Shown piece by piece: positions 1 through 5,010 of a DNA stretch of 5,010 bases; the stretch's first letter is position 1, and every line of letters begins with the position of its first letter. The DNA is from Nitriliruptoraceae bacterium (lineage in GTDB: Bacteria; Actinomycetota; Nitriliruptoria; Nitriliruptorales; Nitriliruptoraceae). The stretch spans positions 1-5,010 of the forward strand of contig SLDB01000336.1 in NCBI GenBank assembly GCA_007125475.1, in the 5' to 3' direction. The notes under the pieces are model-generated. The model saw only the letters and a list, made by a program, of their open reading frames with translations. It was not told the origin of the DNA and did not search any database. The position numbers and the translations under genes are program-made.

Positions 1-119
1 ACGACCCACTCGACCTCCTCGAGCTCGCCGGGGGGACCATCGCCCGGCGCGCCGGCCCGTTCGTGGTCGCCGCCGTCGCCGGTGCGGTGCTCGCCACGTT
101 GCTGCGCCGTCGCAGGTGA
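1..119 (+). CDS. C-terminal end of an upstream membrane-anchored protein, possibly CoxG-like (SRPBCC)
   Basis: The frame read from position 3 is open to a TGA at 117-119; the gene begins before the window. The visible 38 residues start with an acidic/hydrophobic stretch (DPLDLLELAGG), continue through a basic linker (TIARRAGP) into a hydrophobic run of about 15 residues (FVVAAVAGAVLATLL), and end in four arginines. This is a typical single C-terminal transmembrane anchor with a positively charged cytoplasmic tail. CoxG proteins encoded in molybdenum hydroxylase operons are SRPBCC-fold proteins that attach the enzyme to the cytoplasmic membrane, and many bacterial members end in just such a helix and Arg-rich tail. 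Together with its place 49 bp upstream of the hydroxylase genes, that makes CoxG the best guess. The SRPBCC domain itself is outside the window, so any other tail-anchored protein remains possible. Confidence 0.55.
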   Translation, partial: DPLDLLELAGGTIARRAGPFVVAAVAGAVLATLLRRRR

Positions 120-138
120 GCTCGGACCACCACCGAGC
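120..138 (+). other. Perfect 6-bp stem hairpin directly after the upstream stop codon
   Basis: GCTCGG (120-125) and CCGAGC (133-138) are exact reverse complements around a 7-base loop, ACCACCA. The stem begins on the base immediately after the TGA of the upstream gene and ends 18 bases before the SD of the FAD-subunit gene. No T-tract follows, so it is not a canonical intrinsic terminator. It could be an mRNA processing or stability element, a weak attenuator, or chance in a GC-rich spacer. Only the inverted repeat is seen; any function is inference. Confidence 0.35.
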
Positions 139-156
139 CGGCACGCCGTGAGACCG

Positions 157-162
157 GGAGGG
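157..162 (+). promoter_or_regulatory. Ribosome binding site of the FAD-subunit gene
   Basis: GGAGGG lies 6 bases before the ATG at 169. It decides the start: the same frame is open upstream to a GTG at 82, but that start lies inside the preceding gene, has no comparable SD, and would add 29 residues not resembling the family. The residues after 169 begin directly with the family fold (FTITEPSTVTDAVRL). Confidence 0.75.
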
Positions 163-168
163 CCGCCG

Positions 169-1134
169 ATGTCGTTCACGATCACCGAACCGTCCACCGT
201 GACCGACGCGGTCCGCCTGATCGCCGCCGACGACGAGACCCGCATCGTCGCCGGCGGGACCGGCCTCACCCTGCTGCTGCGCTACGGCCTCCTCGCCCCG
301 ACACGGCTGGTGAGCCTGCGAAACCTCCCCTCGCTCGCCGGGGTGGCGGGAACCGGCGACGGTGGGCTGCGCATCGGCGCCGCGACCACGCTGAGCGCCC
401 TCGAGCACTCCGACGACGTCGCCGCCCGGGCCCCGGCACTGCGTCAGGCGCTGCGCCGCCTGGGCAACGTGCGTGTCCGCAACGTCGCCCAGCTCGGTGG
501 CGCCGTCGCCCACGGCCACCCGCAGATGGACCTCCCCCCGGTCCTCGTCGCCGGCGAGGCCCGGATCGAGGTCACCGGCCCCGCCGGGACCCGTCAGATC
601 CCCGCCGGAGAGCTCTTCCTGGGGTACTACGACACCGCGATCGGCGACGACGAGCTCGTCACCGCGGTGCACCTCCCCCCGCACCACGGCGTGTACCGGA
701 AGGTGACGCTGCGCACGGCCGAGGACTGGCCCGCCCTCGGCGTCGCCGTCACCACCGACCCGGGCGACTCCCGCGACGGGCCACCGGCCACCGCCGGGGT
801 CCGGATCGCGGTCGGCGCGATCGGCGACCGGCCGTTCCGACTCACCGACCTCGAGGACGCGCTCGCCGACACCCCGCCCACCCCCGCCGGGATCGCCGAG
901 GCGGTCACGACGGCCGTCGCCGACCTCGAGATCCACGACGGCGTCGACGCCTCGGCCGAGTACCGCCGCCACCTGGTGGCCGTCCACGTCCGTCGTGCCC
1001 TGCAGACCGTGCTCCTCGACGGCGCCGACCCCGACCACGGCGACCCCGACCACGGCGAACCCGACCACGGCGAACCCGACGACTCCGACGTCGCCGGCCC
1101 CGACGTCGCCGGCCCCGACGGAGGACCACGATGA
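169..1134 (+). CDS. Molybdenum hydroxylase FAD-binding (medium) subunit, CoxM/XdhB-like
   Basis: This encodes 321 residues of the medium subunit of a xanthine dehydrogenase/CO dehydrogenase-type enzyme, which binds FAD and passes electrons from the [2Fe-2S] subunit to an external acceptor. The FAD domain spans about residues 1-170. It holds the first FAD loop, AGGTGL at 28-33, and the second, LGGAVAHGHP at 109-118, preceded by the usual VRN. The family's common TIGGN is here QLGGA, so the Asn is replaced by Ala112. The C-terminal flavoprotein domain begins near YRKVTLRT (from 176) and ends about residue 285. Residues 288-321 are an extra acidic tail built from PDHGD/E and DVAGP repeats; relatives are usually about 280-300 residues. 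There are no cysteines, so the [4Fe-4S] cluster of the 4-hydroxybenzoyl-CoA reductase beta subunit is absent. The stop overlaps the ATG of the next gene (ATGA), so the two are translationally coupled. Confidence 0.9.
   Translation: MSFTITEPSTVTDAVRLIAADDETRIVAGGTGLTLLLRYGLLAPTRLVSLRNLPSLAGVAGTGDGGLRIGAATTLSALEHSDDVAARAPALRQALRRLGNVRVRNVAQLGGAVAHGHPQMDLPPVLVAGEARIEVTGPAGTRQIPAGELFLGYYDTAIGDDELVTAVHLPPHHGVYRKVTLRTAEDWPALGVAVTTDPGDSRDGPPATAGVRIAVGAIGDRPFRLTDLEDALADTPPTPAGIAEAVTTAVADLEIHDGVDASAEYRRHLVAVHVRRALQTVLLDGADPDHGDPDHGEPDHGEPDDSDVAGPDVAGPDGGPR
1030..1074 (+). repeat. Three 15-bp tandem repeats coding PDHGD/PDHGE/PDHGE
   Basis: Units 1030-1044, 1045-1059 and 1060-1074 share CCCGACCACGGCGA and differ only in the last base (C, A, A), giving Asp or Glu. 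A partial fourth unit (CCCGAC) follows at 1075-1080. Unit length is a multiple of three, so copy-number change would keep the frame of the FAD-subunit gene. Confidence 0.9.
1087..1119 (+). repeat. Second tandem repeat, two 15-bp units coding DVAGP
   Basis: GACGTCGCCGGCCCC occurs at 1087-1101 and exactly again at 1102-1116, with a further GAC at 1117-1119. It sits right after the PDHGE repeats and continues the acidic, Gly/Pro-rich tail of the FAD subunit to the SD of the next gene. Confidence 0.88.
1120..1124 (+). promoter_or_regulatory. Ribosome binding site of the molybdopterin-subunit gene, inside the preceding gene
   Basis: GGAGG ends 6 bases before the ATG at 1131 and lies within the last codons of the FAD-subunit gene. 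With the ATGA overlap it supports translational coupling and fixes the start of the large subunit. Confidence 0.75.
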
Positions 1135-3467
1135 CCCGCCACCAGGTCGGACGGTCCCTGCCCCGCCTCGAGGGTGAGGCCAAGGTGACCGGCACCGCCG
1201 AGTACATCCACAACCTCGACGTCCCCGGCCAGCTGCACGGGGTGATCGTGCGCAGCGTCGAGCCGCACGCCCGGCTCGTGGAGATCGACACCACCGCCGC
1301 GCTCGCCGTCGACGGGGTGCGCTACGTCATCACCTCGCACGAGGTACGGGCGGTCACCGCGGTCGACCACGTGGGCCCGGCGTTCGCCGATCAGCCCGTC
1401 CTCGCCTTCGACGAGGTGCGCTTCGTCGGGGAACCGGTGGCGTGCGTGCTGGCCGACGACCCACGTGCTGCCGCCCGCGGAGCCGAGCTGGTCGAGGTCA
1501 CCACCGAACCGCTCGAGGCGGTGTACGACGAGGTGGCCGCCTGCGCCGAGGACGCCCCGCTGGTGCACGAGCACCTCGACGCCAGCGCGATGTTCGCCGA
1601 CCTGAAGGGACTCGACGACCGGGAGGGAACCAACGTCGCCCTGGACTACACCCTGCGCCACGGAGACGCCGAGGCCGCCCTCGCCGAGGCCGACCACGTC
1701 TTCGAGGACACCTTCCGCACCCCGGCGAGCGTGCACGCCGCGATGGAGCCGTTCGTCGCGATCGGCGAGGTCGGCGACCGCGGGGTGATCACCGTGCACT
1801 CGGCGACGCAGAACCCGTCGATGATCCAGGTCGAGCTCGCCCGCCTCTTCGACGTCCCCGAGAACCGGATCCGGGTGCGCACCGCGTGGCTCGGTGGCGG
1901 GTTCGGCGCCAAGCTCTACCCGAAGCTCGAGCCGCTCGTCGCCGCCTGCGCGGTGATCACCCGCCGCCCGGTGCGGATCGCGGTGACGATGGACGAGCAG
2001 TTCGTCACCCTCACCCGTCACGCCACCACCACGACGCTGCGCACCGGGGTGAGCGCCGACGGCCGGATCACCGCCCGCGTCTGTGACGTGACGTGGAACA
2101 CCGGCGCGTACGCCGACATCGGCCCGCGGGTGGCGCAGAAGACCGGGTTCACCGCCGCCGGGCCGTACGACATCGAGCACGTCTCGATCGACTCGAGGTG
2201 CGTGTACACCAACACCCCGCCGGCCGGGGCGATGCGCGGCTTCGGGGTTCCGCAGGTCTCCTGGGCGTACGAATCCCAGACCGACATCATCGCCCGGTCG
2301 CTGGGGATCGACCCGTTGGAGTTCCGGGACCGCAACCTGCTGCGCAACGGCCGGCCGCACGCCACCGGGACGGCGATGCACGGCACTGCCACCGCCGAAG
2401 TCCTCGCCGAGCTGCGCCGGGCGATGGCGTGGGACGAGCCACTCACCCAAGCCGCGGCACCGCTTCGCCGCGGCCGCGGGGTGGCGGTCGGGTTGAAGGC
2501 GGTGATCACCCCGTCGACGTCGGTGGCGCTGGTGGACCTCTCCGGCGACGGCAGCGTCACGGTGAGCTGCAGCACCACCGACATGGGGCAGGCGTCGGCG
2601 ACCGCCTACGCCCAGATCGTCGCCGAGGTCCTCACCATCGAGGCCGAGGACGTCACCGTCCTGCACCCCGACACCCGGTCGACGCCGTACGACATGGGGA
2701 CGCTGGGGTCGCGCTCGCTCTACCACATGGGCAACGCCCTCACCGAGGCGGCCCGAGAGGTGCGTGGCCAGCTCCTCGCCGCCGGCGCCGAGGCGTTGGG
2801 GGTGCGAGCCGACACCGTCACCCTCACCGACGGGGCCGTCTCCGCCGCCGACGGCCGTCGCCTTCCCTTCGCCGAGGTCATGCTGGCCCGGTTCGGGATG
2901 CAGGCCGGGAACCTCATCGGTCGCGGGGTGTTCACCCCGCCCTACGCCAAGCCGGAGCCGGGGACCGGCCAATCCCCGCAGATCGCGGCGTTCTGGATGG
3001 TCGGCGGGGCCGGCGCCGAGGTCGTGGTCGACACCGACACCGGCGAGGTCACCGTCGAACGGCTGCTGATCGCCGCCGACGTCGGCACCGCGGTCAACCC
3101 GAAGGTGGTCACCACCCAGCTCAAGGGCGCCGCGACGATGCAGCTGGGGATGACCCGCTCCGAGGAGCTGATCTTCGCCGACGGTCAGCTCACGAACATG
3201 GGGCTGGGCGCGTACAAGATCCCCGGGTTCCTCGACGTCCCCGGACAGCTCGCGGCGGTGTTCGTCGAGGACCACGACCCGGAGCGCGACGAGTCGGCGC
3301 CGTTCGGGGCGAAGGGGGTGGGCGAGTCCGGGACGTTCGGGGTCTCGCCGGCGGTGGCGAACGCGGTGCACGACGCCGTCGGCGTGCGGATCCGCGAGCT
3401 GCCCCTCACCCCGGAGCGGGTGTGGCGGGCGATGCGGGCAGCCGACGACGGAGGTGACCGGCGATGA
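1131..3467 (+). CDS. Molybdenum hydroxylase molybdopterin-binding catalytic (large) subunit
   Basis: This encodes 778 residues, the normal length for a separate large subunit of the xanthine dehydrogenase/CO dehydrogenase family, which binds the Mo-molybdopterin cofactor and hydroxylates the substrate. The N-terminal a/b hammerhead domain covers about residues 7-130 (LPRLEGEAKVTGTAEY, then RFVGEPVACVLADD at 97-110). The Mo-binding region follows: GGGFGAK at 255-261, GAMRGFG at 366-372, DMGQAS at 484-489, GSRS at 526-529, YKIPGFLDVP near 695-704, and GVGE at 729-732, where Glu732 is the expected catalytic base. The active-site loop is GAMRGFGVPQ rather than the AYxCSFR of form I CO dehydrogenase or the AYRGAGR of form II, so it should not be called CoxL. 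Arg369 of this loop is at or near the Arg used by xanthine dehydrogenases, but an alignment is needed. Substrate is unknown; purines, N-heterocycles or aldehydes are possible. It overlaps both neighbours by 4 bases. Confidence 0.92.
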   Translation: MTRHQVGRSLPRLEGEAKVTGTAEYIHNLDVPGQLHGVIVRSVEPHARLVEIDTTAALAVDGVRYVITSHEVRAVTAVDHVGPAFADQPVLAFDEVRFVGEPVACVLADDPRAAARGAELVEVTTEPLEAVYDEVAACAEDAPLVHEHLDASAMFADLKGLDDREGTNVALDYTLRHGDAEAALAEADHVFEDTFRTPASVHAAMEPFVAIGEVGDRGVITVHSATQNPSMIQVELARLFDVPENRIRVRTAWLGGGFGAKLYPKLEPLVAACAVITRRPVRIAVTMDEQFVTLTRHATTTTLRTGVSADGRITARVCDVTWNTGAYADIGPRVAQKTGFTAAGPYDIEHVSIDSRCVYTNTPPAGAMRGFGVPQVSWAYESQTDIIARSLGIDPLEFRDRNLLRNGRPHATGTAMHGTATAEVLAELRRAMAWDEPLTQAAAPLRRGRGVAVGLKAVITPSTSVALVDLSGDGSVTVSCSTTDMGQASATAYAQIVAEVLTIEAEDVTVLHPDTRSTPYDMGTLGSRSLYHMGNALTEAAREVRGQLLAAGAEALGVRADTVTLTDGAVSAADGRRLPFAEVMLARFGMQAGNLIGRGVFTPPYAKPEPGTGQSPQIAAFWMVGGAGAEVVVDTDTGEVTVERLLIAADVGTAVNPKVVTTQLKGAATMQLGMTRSEELIFADGQLTNMGLGAYKIPGFLDVPGQLAAVFVEDHDPERDESAPFGAKGVGESGTFGVSPAVANAVHDAVGVRIRELPLTPERVWRAMRAADDGGDRR
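3450..3457 (+). promoter_or_regulatory. Near-perfect ribosome binding site of the [2Fe-2S] subunit gene
   Basis: GGAGGTGA, an 8-base match to the 16S anti-SD, ends 6 bases before the ATG at 3464 and lies inside the end of the large-subunit gene. It is the strongest SD in the window. Confidence 0.8.
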
Positions 3468-3940
3468 GCGACGACGTGATCCGGGTGGTGCTCAACGGCG
3501 AGCCGGTCACGCTGCCGGCCGCCGCCGACGACACCCTCCTCGAGGTGCTCCGCCGCGAGCGGGTGCACAGCACCCGGGAGTCCTGCGGGCAGGGGGTGTG
3601 CGGGACCTGCACCGTCCTGGTCGACGGCCGCAGCGTCGCCAGCTGCATCCTGCTGGCCCACCTCGCCGACGACACCGAGCTCGAGACCGCCGAGGGCCTG
3701 GGCCTGCCCGGTCACCTCGGTGTCGTCCAGGAGGCGTTCGTCGCCGAGGCCGGGTTCCAGTGCGGGTTCTGCACCCCGGGGATGGTGCTGGCCGCCACCG
3801 AGCTGCTCCGCCGGAACCCGACCCCGACCGACGACGAGATCCGCCACCACCTCGCCGGCAACCTCTGCCGGTGCGGGGCGTACCCGGAGATCCTCGCCGC
3901 GGTGCGGCACGCCGCCCGGCTCCTGGCCGAGGAGGCCTAG
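3464..3940 (+). CDS. Molybdenum hydroxylase [2Fe-2S] (small) subunit, CoxS/XdhC-like
   Basis: This encodes 158 residues, the standard length of the separate iron-sulfur subunit that relays electrons from the Mo centre to FAD. All eight cluster ligands are present. The N-terminal plant-ferredoxin-type domain has Cys41, Cys46, Cys49 and Cys61 (CGQGVCGTC followed by a Cys 12 residues on). The C-terminal four-helix domain has Cys100 and Cys103 in FQCGFCTPGM and Cys135 and Cys137 in NLCRCGAYPEI. Gln99, just before Cys100, is the residue that contacts the molybdopterin in structures of this family. The start overlaps the large-subunit stop (ATGA). The gene order is FAD-Mo-FeS, unlike the coxMSL order (FAD-FeS-Mo) of the Oligotropha CO dehydrogenase. 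The gene ends with TAG and is the last of the tightly linked set. Confidence 0.95.
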   Translation: MSDDVIRVVLNGEPVTLPAAADDTLLEVLRRERVHSTRESCGQGVCGTCTVLVDGRSVASCILLAHLADDTELETAEGLGLPGHLGVVQEAFVAEAGFQCGFCTPGMVLAATELLRRNPTPTDDEIRHHLAGNLCRCGAYPEILAAVRHAARLLAEEA

Positions 3941-4029
3941 CCCGCGGGTCAGGTCGAGGCCAGTTCGGCAGCGGGTGTTGCTGGATGCGGACAACTGCCG
4001 TGTCACACCCCTGCGGCACCGTGCGCCAC
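3941..4029 (+). other. Intergenic gap with several short inverted repeats; candidate left end of a TnpB element
   Basis: This gap separates the hydroxylase operon from the tnpB frame. It opens with the palindrome CCCGCGGG (3941-3948). CGGCAG (3966-3971) pairs with CTGCCG (3995-4000), while TGCCG (3996-4000) could instead pair with CGGCA (4014-4018). CAGC/GCTG (3969-3972 and 3980-3983) and GTGT-C-ACAC (4000-4008) add smaller hairpins. IS200/IS605-type elements lack terminal inverted repeats but carry subterminal hairpins, so the element's left end could lie here. No T-tract terminator, convincing promoter, or small gene is visible. The boundary cannot be fixed without an empty-site comparison. 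Confidence 0.3.
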
Positions 4030-5010
4030 ATGACGCGAGACGCGCACCGAGCGAAGGCCGCCGATGGCGGCCACGTCACCCGTGCGGTCGAGGTCGTGCT
4101 CGACCCGTCACCATCGCAAGAGCGGTGGCTGCGGTCTTACGTCGGCTCGATGCGGGCGGCGTACAACTGGGCGCTCGCCGAGGTCCGTGACAACCTCGCG
4201 GTTCGTTCTGGCGAACGCACCCGTGGCGTCCCCGAGGACCAGCTGACGCCTGCGTTGTCGTGGTCGCGCGAGGCTCTGACCTCACGGTGGCGGCAGGTGC
4301 GTGACGAGGTGCACCCGTGGCACCGGGATGTCTCGATCCACGCGTTCCGCACGGGGCTGGACAACGCCGCGAACGCGCTCGCCAACTTCTCGGACTCCCG
4401 CAACGGCACCCGCCGGGGGCGTAAGGTCGGGTTCCCGAGGTTCAAGGACCGCCACTCCCGCCAGGCGGTCACGTTCGTGGAGCTCGCAGACGGGGTCGAC
4501 CACCGGCATTGGATCAGCCCCGACAGCCGCAGCCACGTCCGGCTGATGCTGCCGCAGCGCGCCGGCGACGGCACCTGGGAACGGCGCCACACGCGACCGA
4601 AGTCGCAGCAGGCGCCGGGCCGGGACCGCCGCAGCGAGGTCGCGTGGCTGCATGCCCACCAGCCCGACGTCGTGCGTGAGGTGTGGCAGTTGTGCGCGTC
4701 CGGACGCGCGAAGGTGCAGGCGCTCACCATCAAGTTCGAGGGCGGCCGGTGGAAGGCCGTGTTCCGCCTCCGGTTCCTCGACGGAAGCAGCCGGCTGCGC
4801 AACCCCGGTGAACCGGCGAAGTGGCACGGCGGCGCGGTCGGCGTCGATCTCGGGCTGACCCATCTCGTGACGCTCGACCGGCCGATACCAGGGCTGACCG
4901 ACGAGCACGGCCACGTCCCCAACCCGCGGATCCTCGAGCAGCACCTGGCGCGGCTGCGGCGGCTCGACCGGGCCATCGCACGCTGTGAGAAGGGCTCGAG
5001 GAACCGGGCC
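4030..5010 (+). CDS. tnpB: RNA-guided endonuclease TnpB (IS605 OrfB family), 5' part, runs off window end
   Basis: An open frame without a stop gives 327 residues to the window end. TnpB is a nuclease guided by an RNA from the transposon's right end; it cuts DNA next to a short target motif and helps retain the element. The N-terminal OrfB/WED-REC region shows VLDPSPSQERWLRSYVG (about 24-40), AAYNW (43-47), an FRTGLDNAANAL segment near 108-119 and GRKVGFPRFKDRH (130-142). The RuvC domain begins with GVDLGLTHLVTLD (271-283), Asp273 being the first catalytic acid, followed by NPRIL (298-302) and the KGSRNRA bridge segment at the end. The RuvC Glu and second Asp, the zinc finger and the guide RNA region are beyond the window. 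ATG 4030 was chosen by position relative to family starts, though no clear SD precedes it; ATG 3985 and GTG 4000 or 4021 are in frame. Some codons (TCT, GTT, TTG, CGT) are less GC-biased than in the operon, consistent with transfer. Confidence 0.9.
   Translation, partial: MTRDAHRAKAADGGHVTRAVEVVLDPSPSQERWLRSYVGSMRAAYNWALAEVRDNLAVRSGERTRGVPEDQLTPALSWSREALTSRWRQVRDEVHPWHRDVSIHAFRTGLDNAANALANFSDSRNGTRRGRKVGFPRFKDRHSRQAVTFVELADGVDHRHWISPDSRSHVRLMLPQRAGDGTWERRHTRPKSQQAPGRDRRSEVAWLHAHQPDVVREVWQLCASGRAKVQALTIKFEGGRWKAVFRLRFLDGSSRLRNPGEPAKWHGGAVGVDLGLTHLVTLDRPIPGLTDEHGHVPNPRILEQHLARLRRLDRAIARCEKGSRNRA

Larger units (their letters stand above)
3941..5010 (+). mobile_element. Left part of a tnpB-only (IS1341-type) insertion element, ends undefined
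   Basis: The tnpB frame implies an IS200/IS605- or IS607-related element. Only 89 bp lie between the iron-sulfur subunit gene and the tnpB start, too little for tnpA on this side, so the element is either tnpB-only or has tnpA downstream, which would be unusual. The left boundary is given as the operon's end for want of a visible junction, and the right end is outside the window. It could also be a resident, domesticated tnpB without transposon ends. Confidence 0.45.

Noticed and set aside
82..168. Possible GTG start at 82 for the FAD subunit
   Set aside because: It would overlap the upstream gene by 38 bases and add a Cys/Pro/Arg-rich leader unlike the family, while ATG 169 has a GGAGGG SD at ideal spacing.
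1030..1119. CRISPR-like array
   Set aside because: The repeats are 15 bp, directly adjacent without spacers, and in frame within a coding region; they are an amino-acid repeat tail.
169..1134. Identification of the operon as 4-hydroxybenzoyl-CoA reductase
   Set aside because: The FAD subunit contains no cysteine, so the extra [4Fe-4S] cluster of that enzyme cannot be formed.
627..3371. 914-codon open frame on the minus strand opposite the FAD and Mo subunit genes
   Set aside because: It is antisense to well-supported genes, and its translation is Arg/Gly/His/Val-rich with no recognisable domain. Such frames arise from high third-position GC on the other strand.
1131..3467. Identification as aerobic CO dehydrogenase (CoxL)
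   Set aside because: The diagnostic AYxCSFR loop of form I is absent, and the form II AYRGAGR is also not present; the loop is GAMRGFG.
3933..3961. Intrinsic terminator after the [2Fe-2S] subunit gene
   Set aside because: GGCCT (3934-3938) can pair with AGGCC (3957-3961), but the stem is only 5 bp with a long loop and no T-tract follows.
3978..4006. Promoter for tnpB with TTGCTG at 3978-3983 and TGTCAC at 4001-4006
   Set aside because: Spacing is 17 bases, but the -10 matches the consensus at only three of six positions; not convincing in this base composition.
4137..4976. 279-codon minus-strand frame opposite tnpB, and the 220-codon frame at 4282-4944
   Set aside because: Both are antisense to a frame carrying clear TnpB motifs; their translations show no family signature.

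Overview
The window is very GC-rich, with a strong G/C bias at third codon positions and Shine-Dalgarno (SD) sites of the GGAGG type. This points to a high-GC bacterium, most likely an Actinomycetota member. Genus cannot be told from the sequence alone. All supported genes lie on the + strand.

Layout. Positions 1-119 are the last codons of an upstream gene whose product ends in a hydrophobic helix plus an all-Arg tail; it resembles the membrane anchor of CoxG-type (SRPBCC) proteins. After a short gap with a perfect 6-bp hairpin comes a tightly packed three-gene operon: an FAD-binding subunit (169-1134), a molybdopterin-binding catalytic subunit (1131-3467) and a two-cluster [2Fe-2S] subunit (3464-3940). 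Both internal junctions are 4-base ATGA overlaps, each preceded by a strong SD. An 89-bp gap rich in short inverted repeats follows. Then comes an open frame from 4030 that runs off the window end. It encodes the N-terminal two thirds or so of an RNA-guided endonuclease TnpB (IS605 OrfB / IS1341 type), up to and just beyond the first RuvC aspartate.

How the genes work together. The three subunits form a heterotrimeric molybdenum hydroxylase of the xanthine dehydrogenase/CO dehydrogenase family. Substrate is oxidised at the Mo centre in the large subunit, electrons pass through the two [2Fe-2S] clusters of the small subunit to FAD in the medium subunit, and on to an external acceptor. The substrate is not identifiable. 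The CO dehydrogenase form I loop (AYxCSFR) is absent and replaced by GAMRGFG, and the FAD subunit has no cysteines, so it is not a 4-hydroxybenzoyl-CoA reductase of the 4Fe-4S type. A CoxG-like upstream protein, if correctly recognised, would recruit the complex to the membrane.

The most distinctive features are the acidic tandem-repeat tail of the FAD subunit and the lone tnpB, which has no tnpA between it and the operon. No RNA genes or CRISPR arrays were seen. No clearly undescribed system is evident; the enzyme's substrate and the longer-than-typical TnpB N-terminal half are the open questions.
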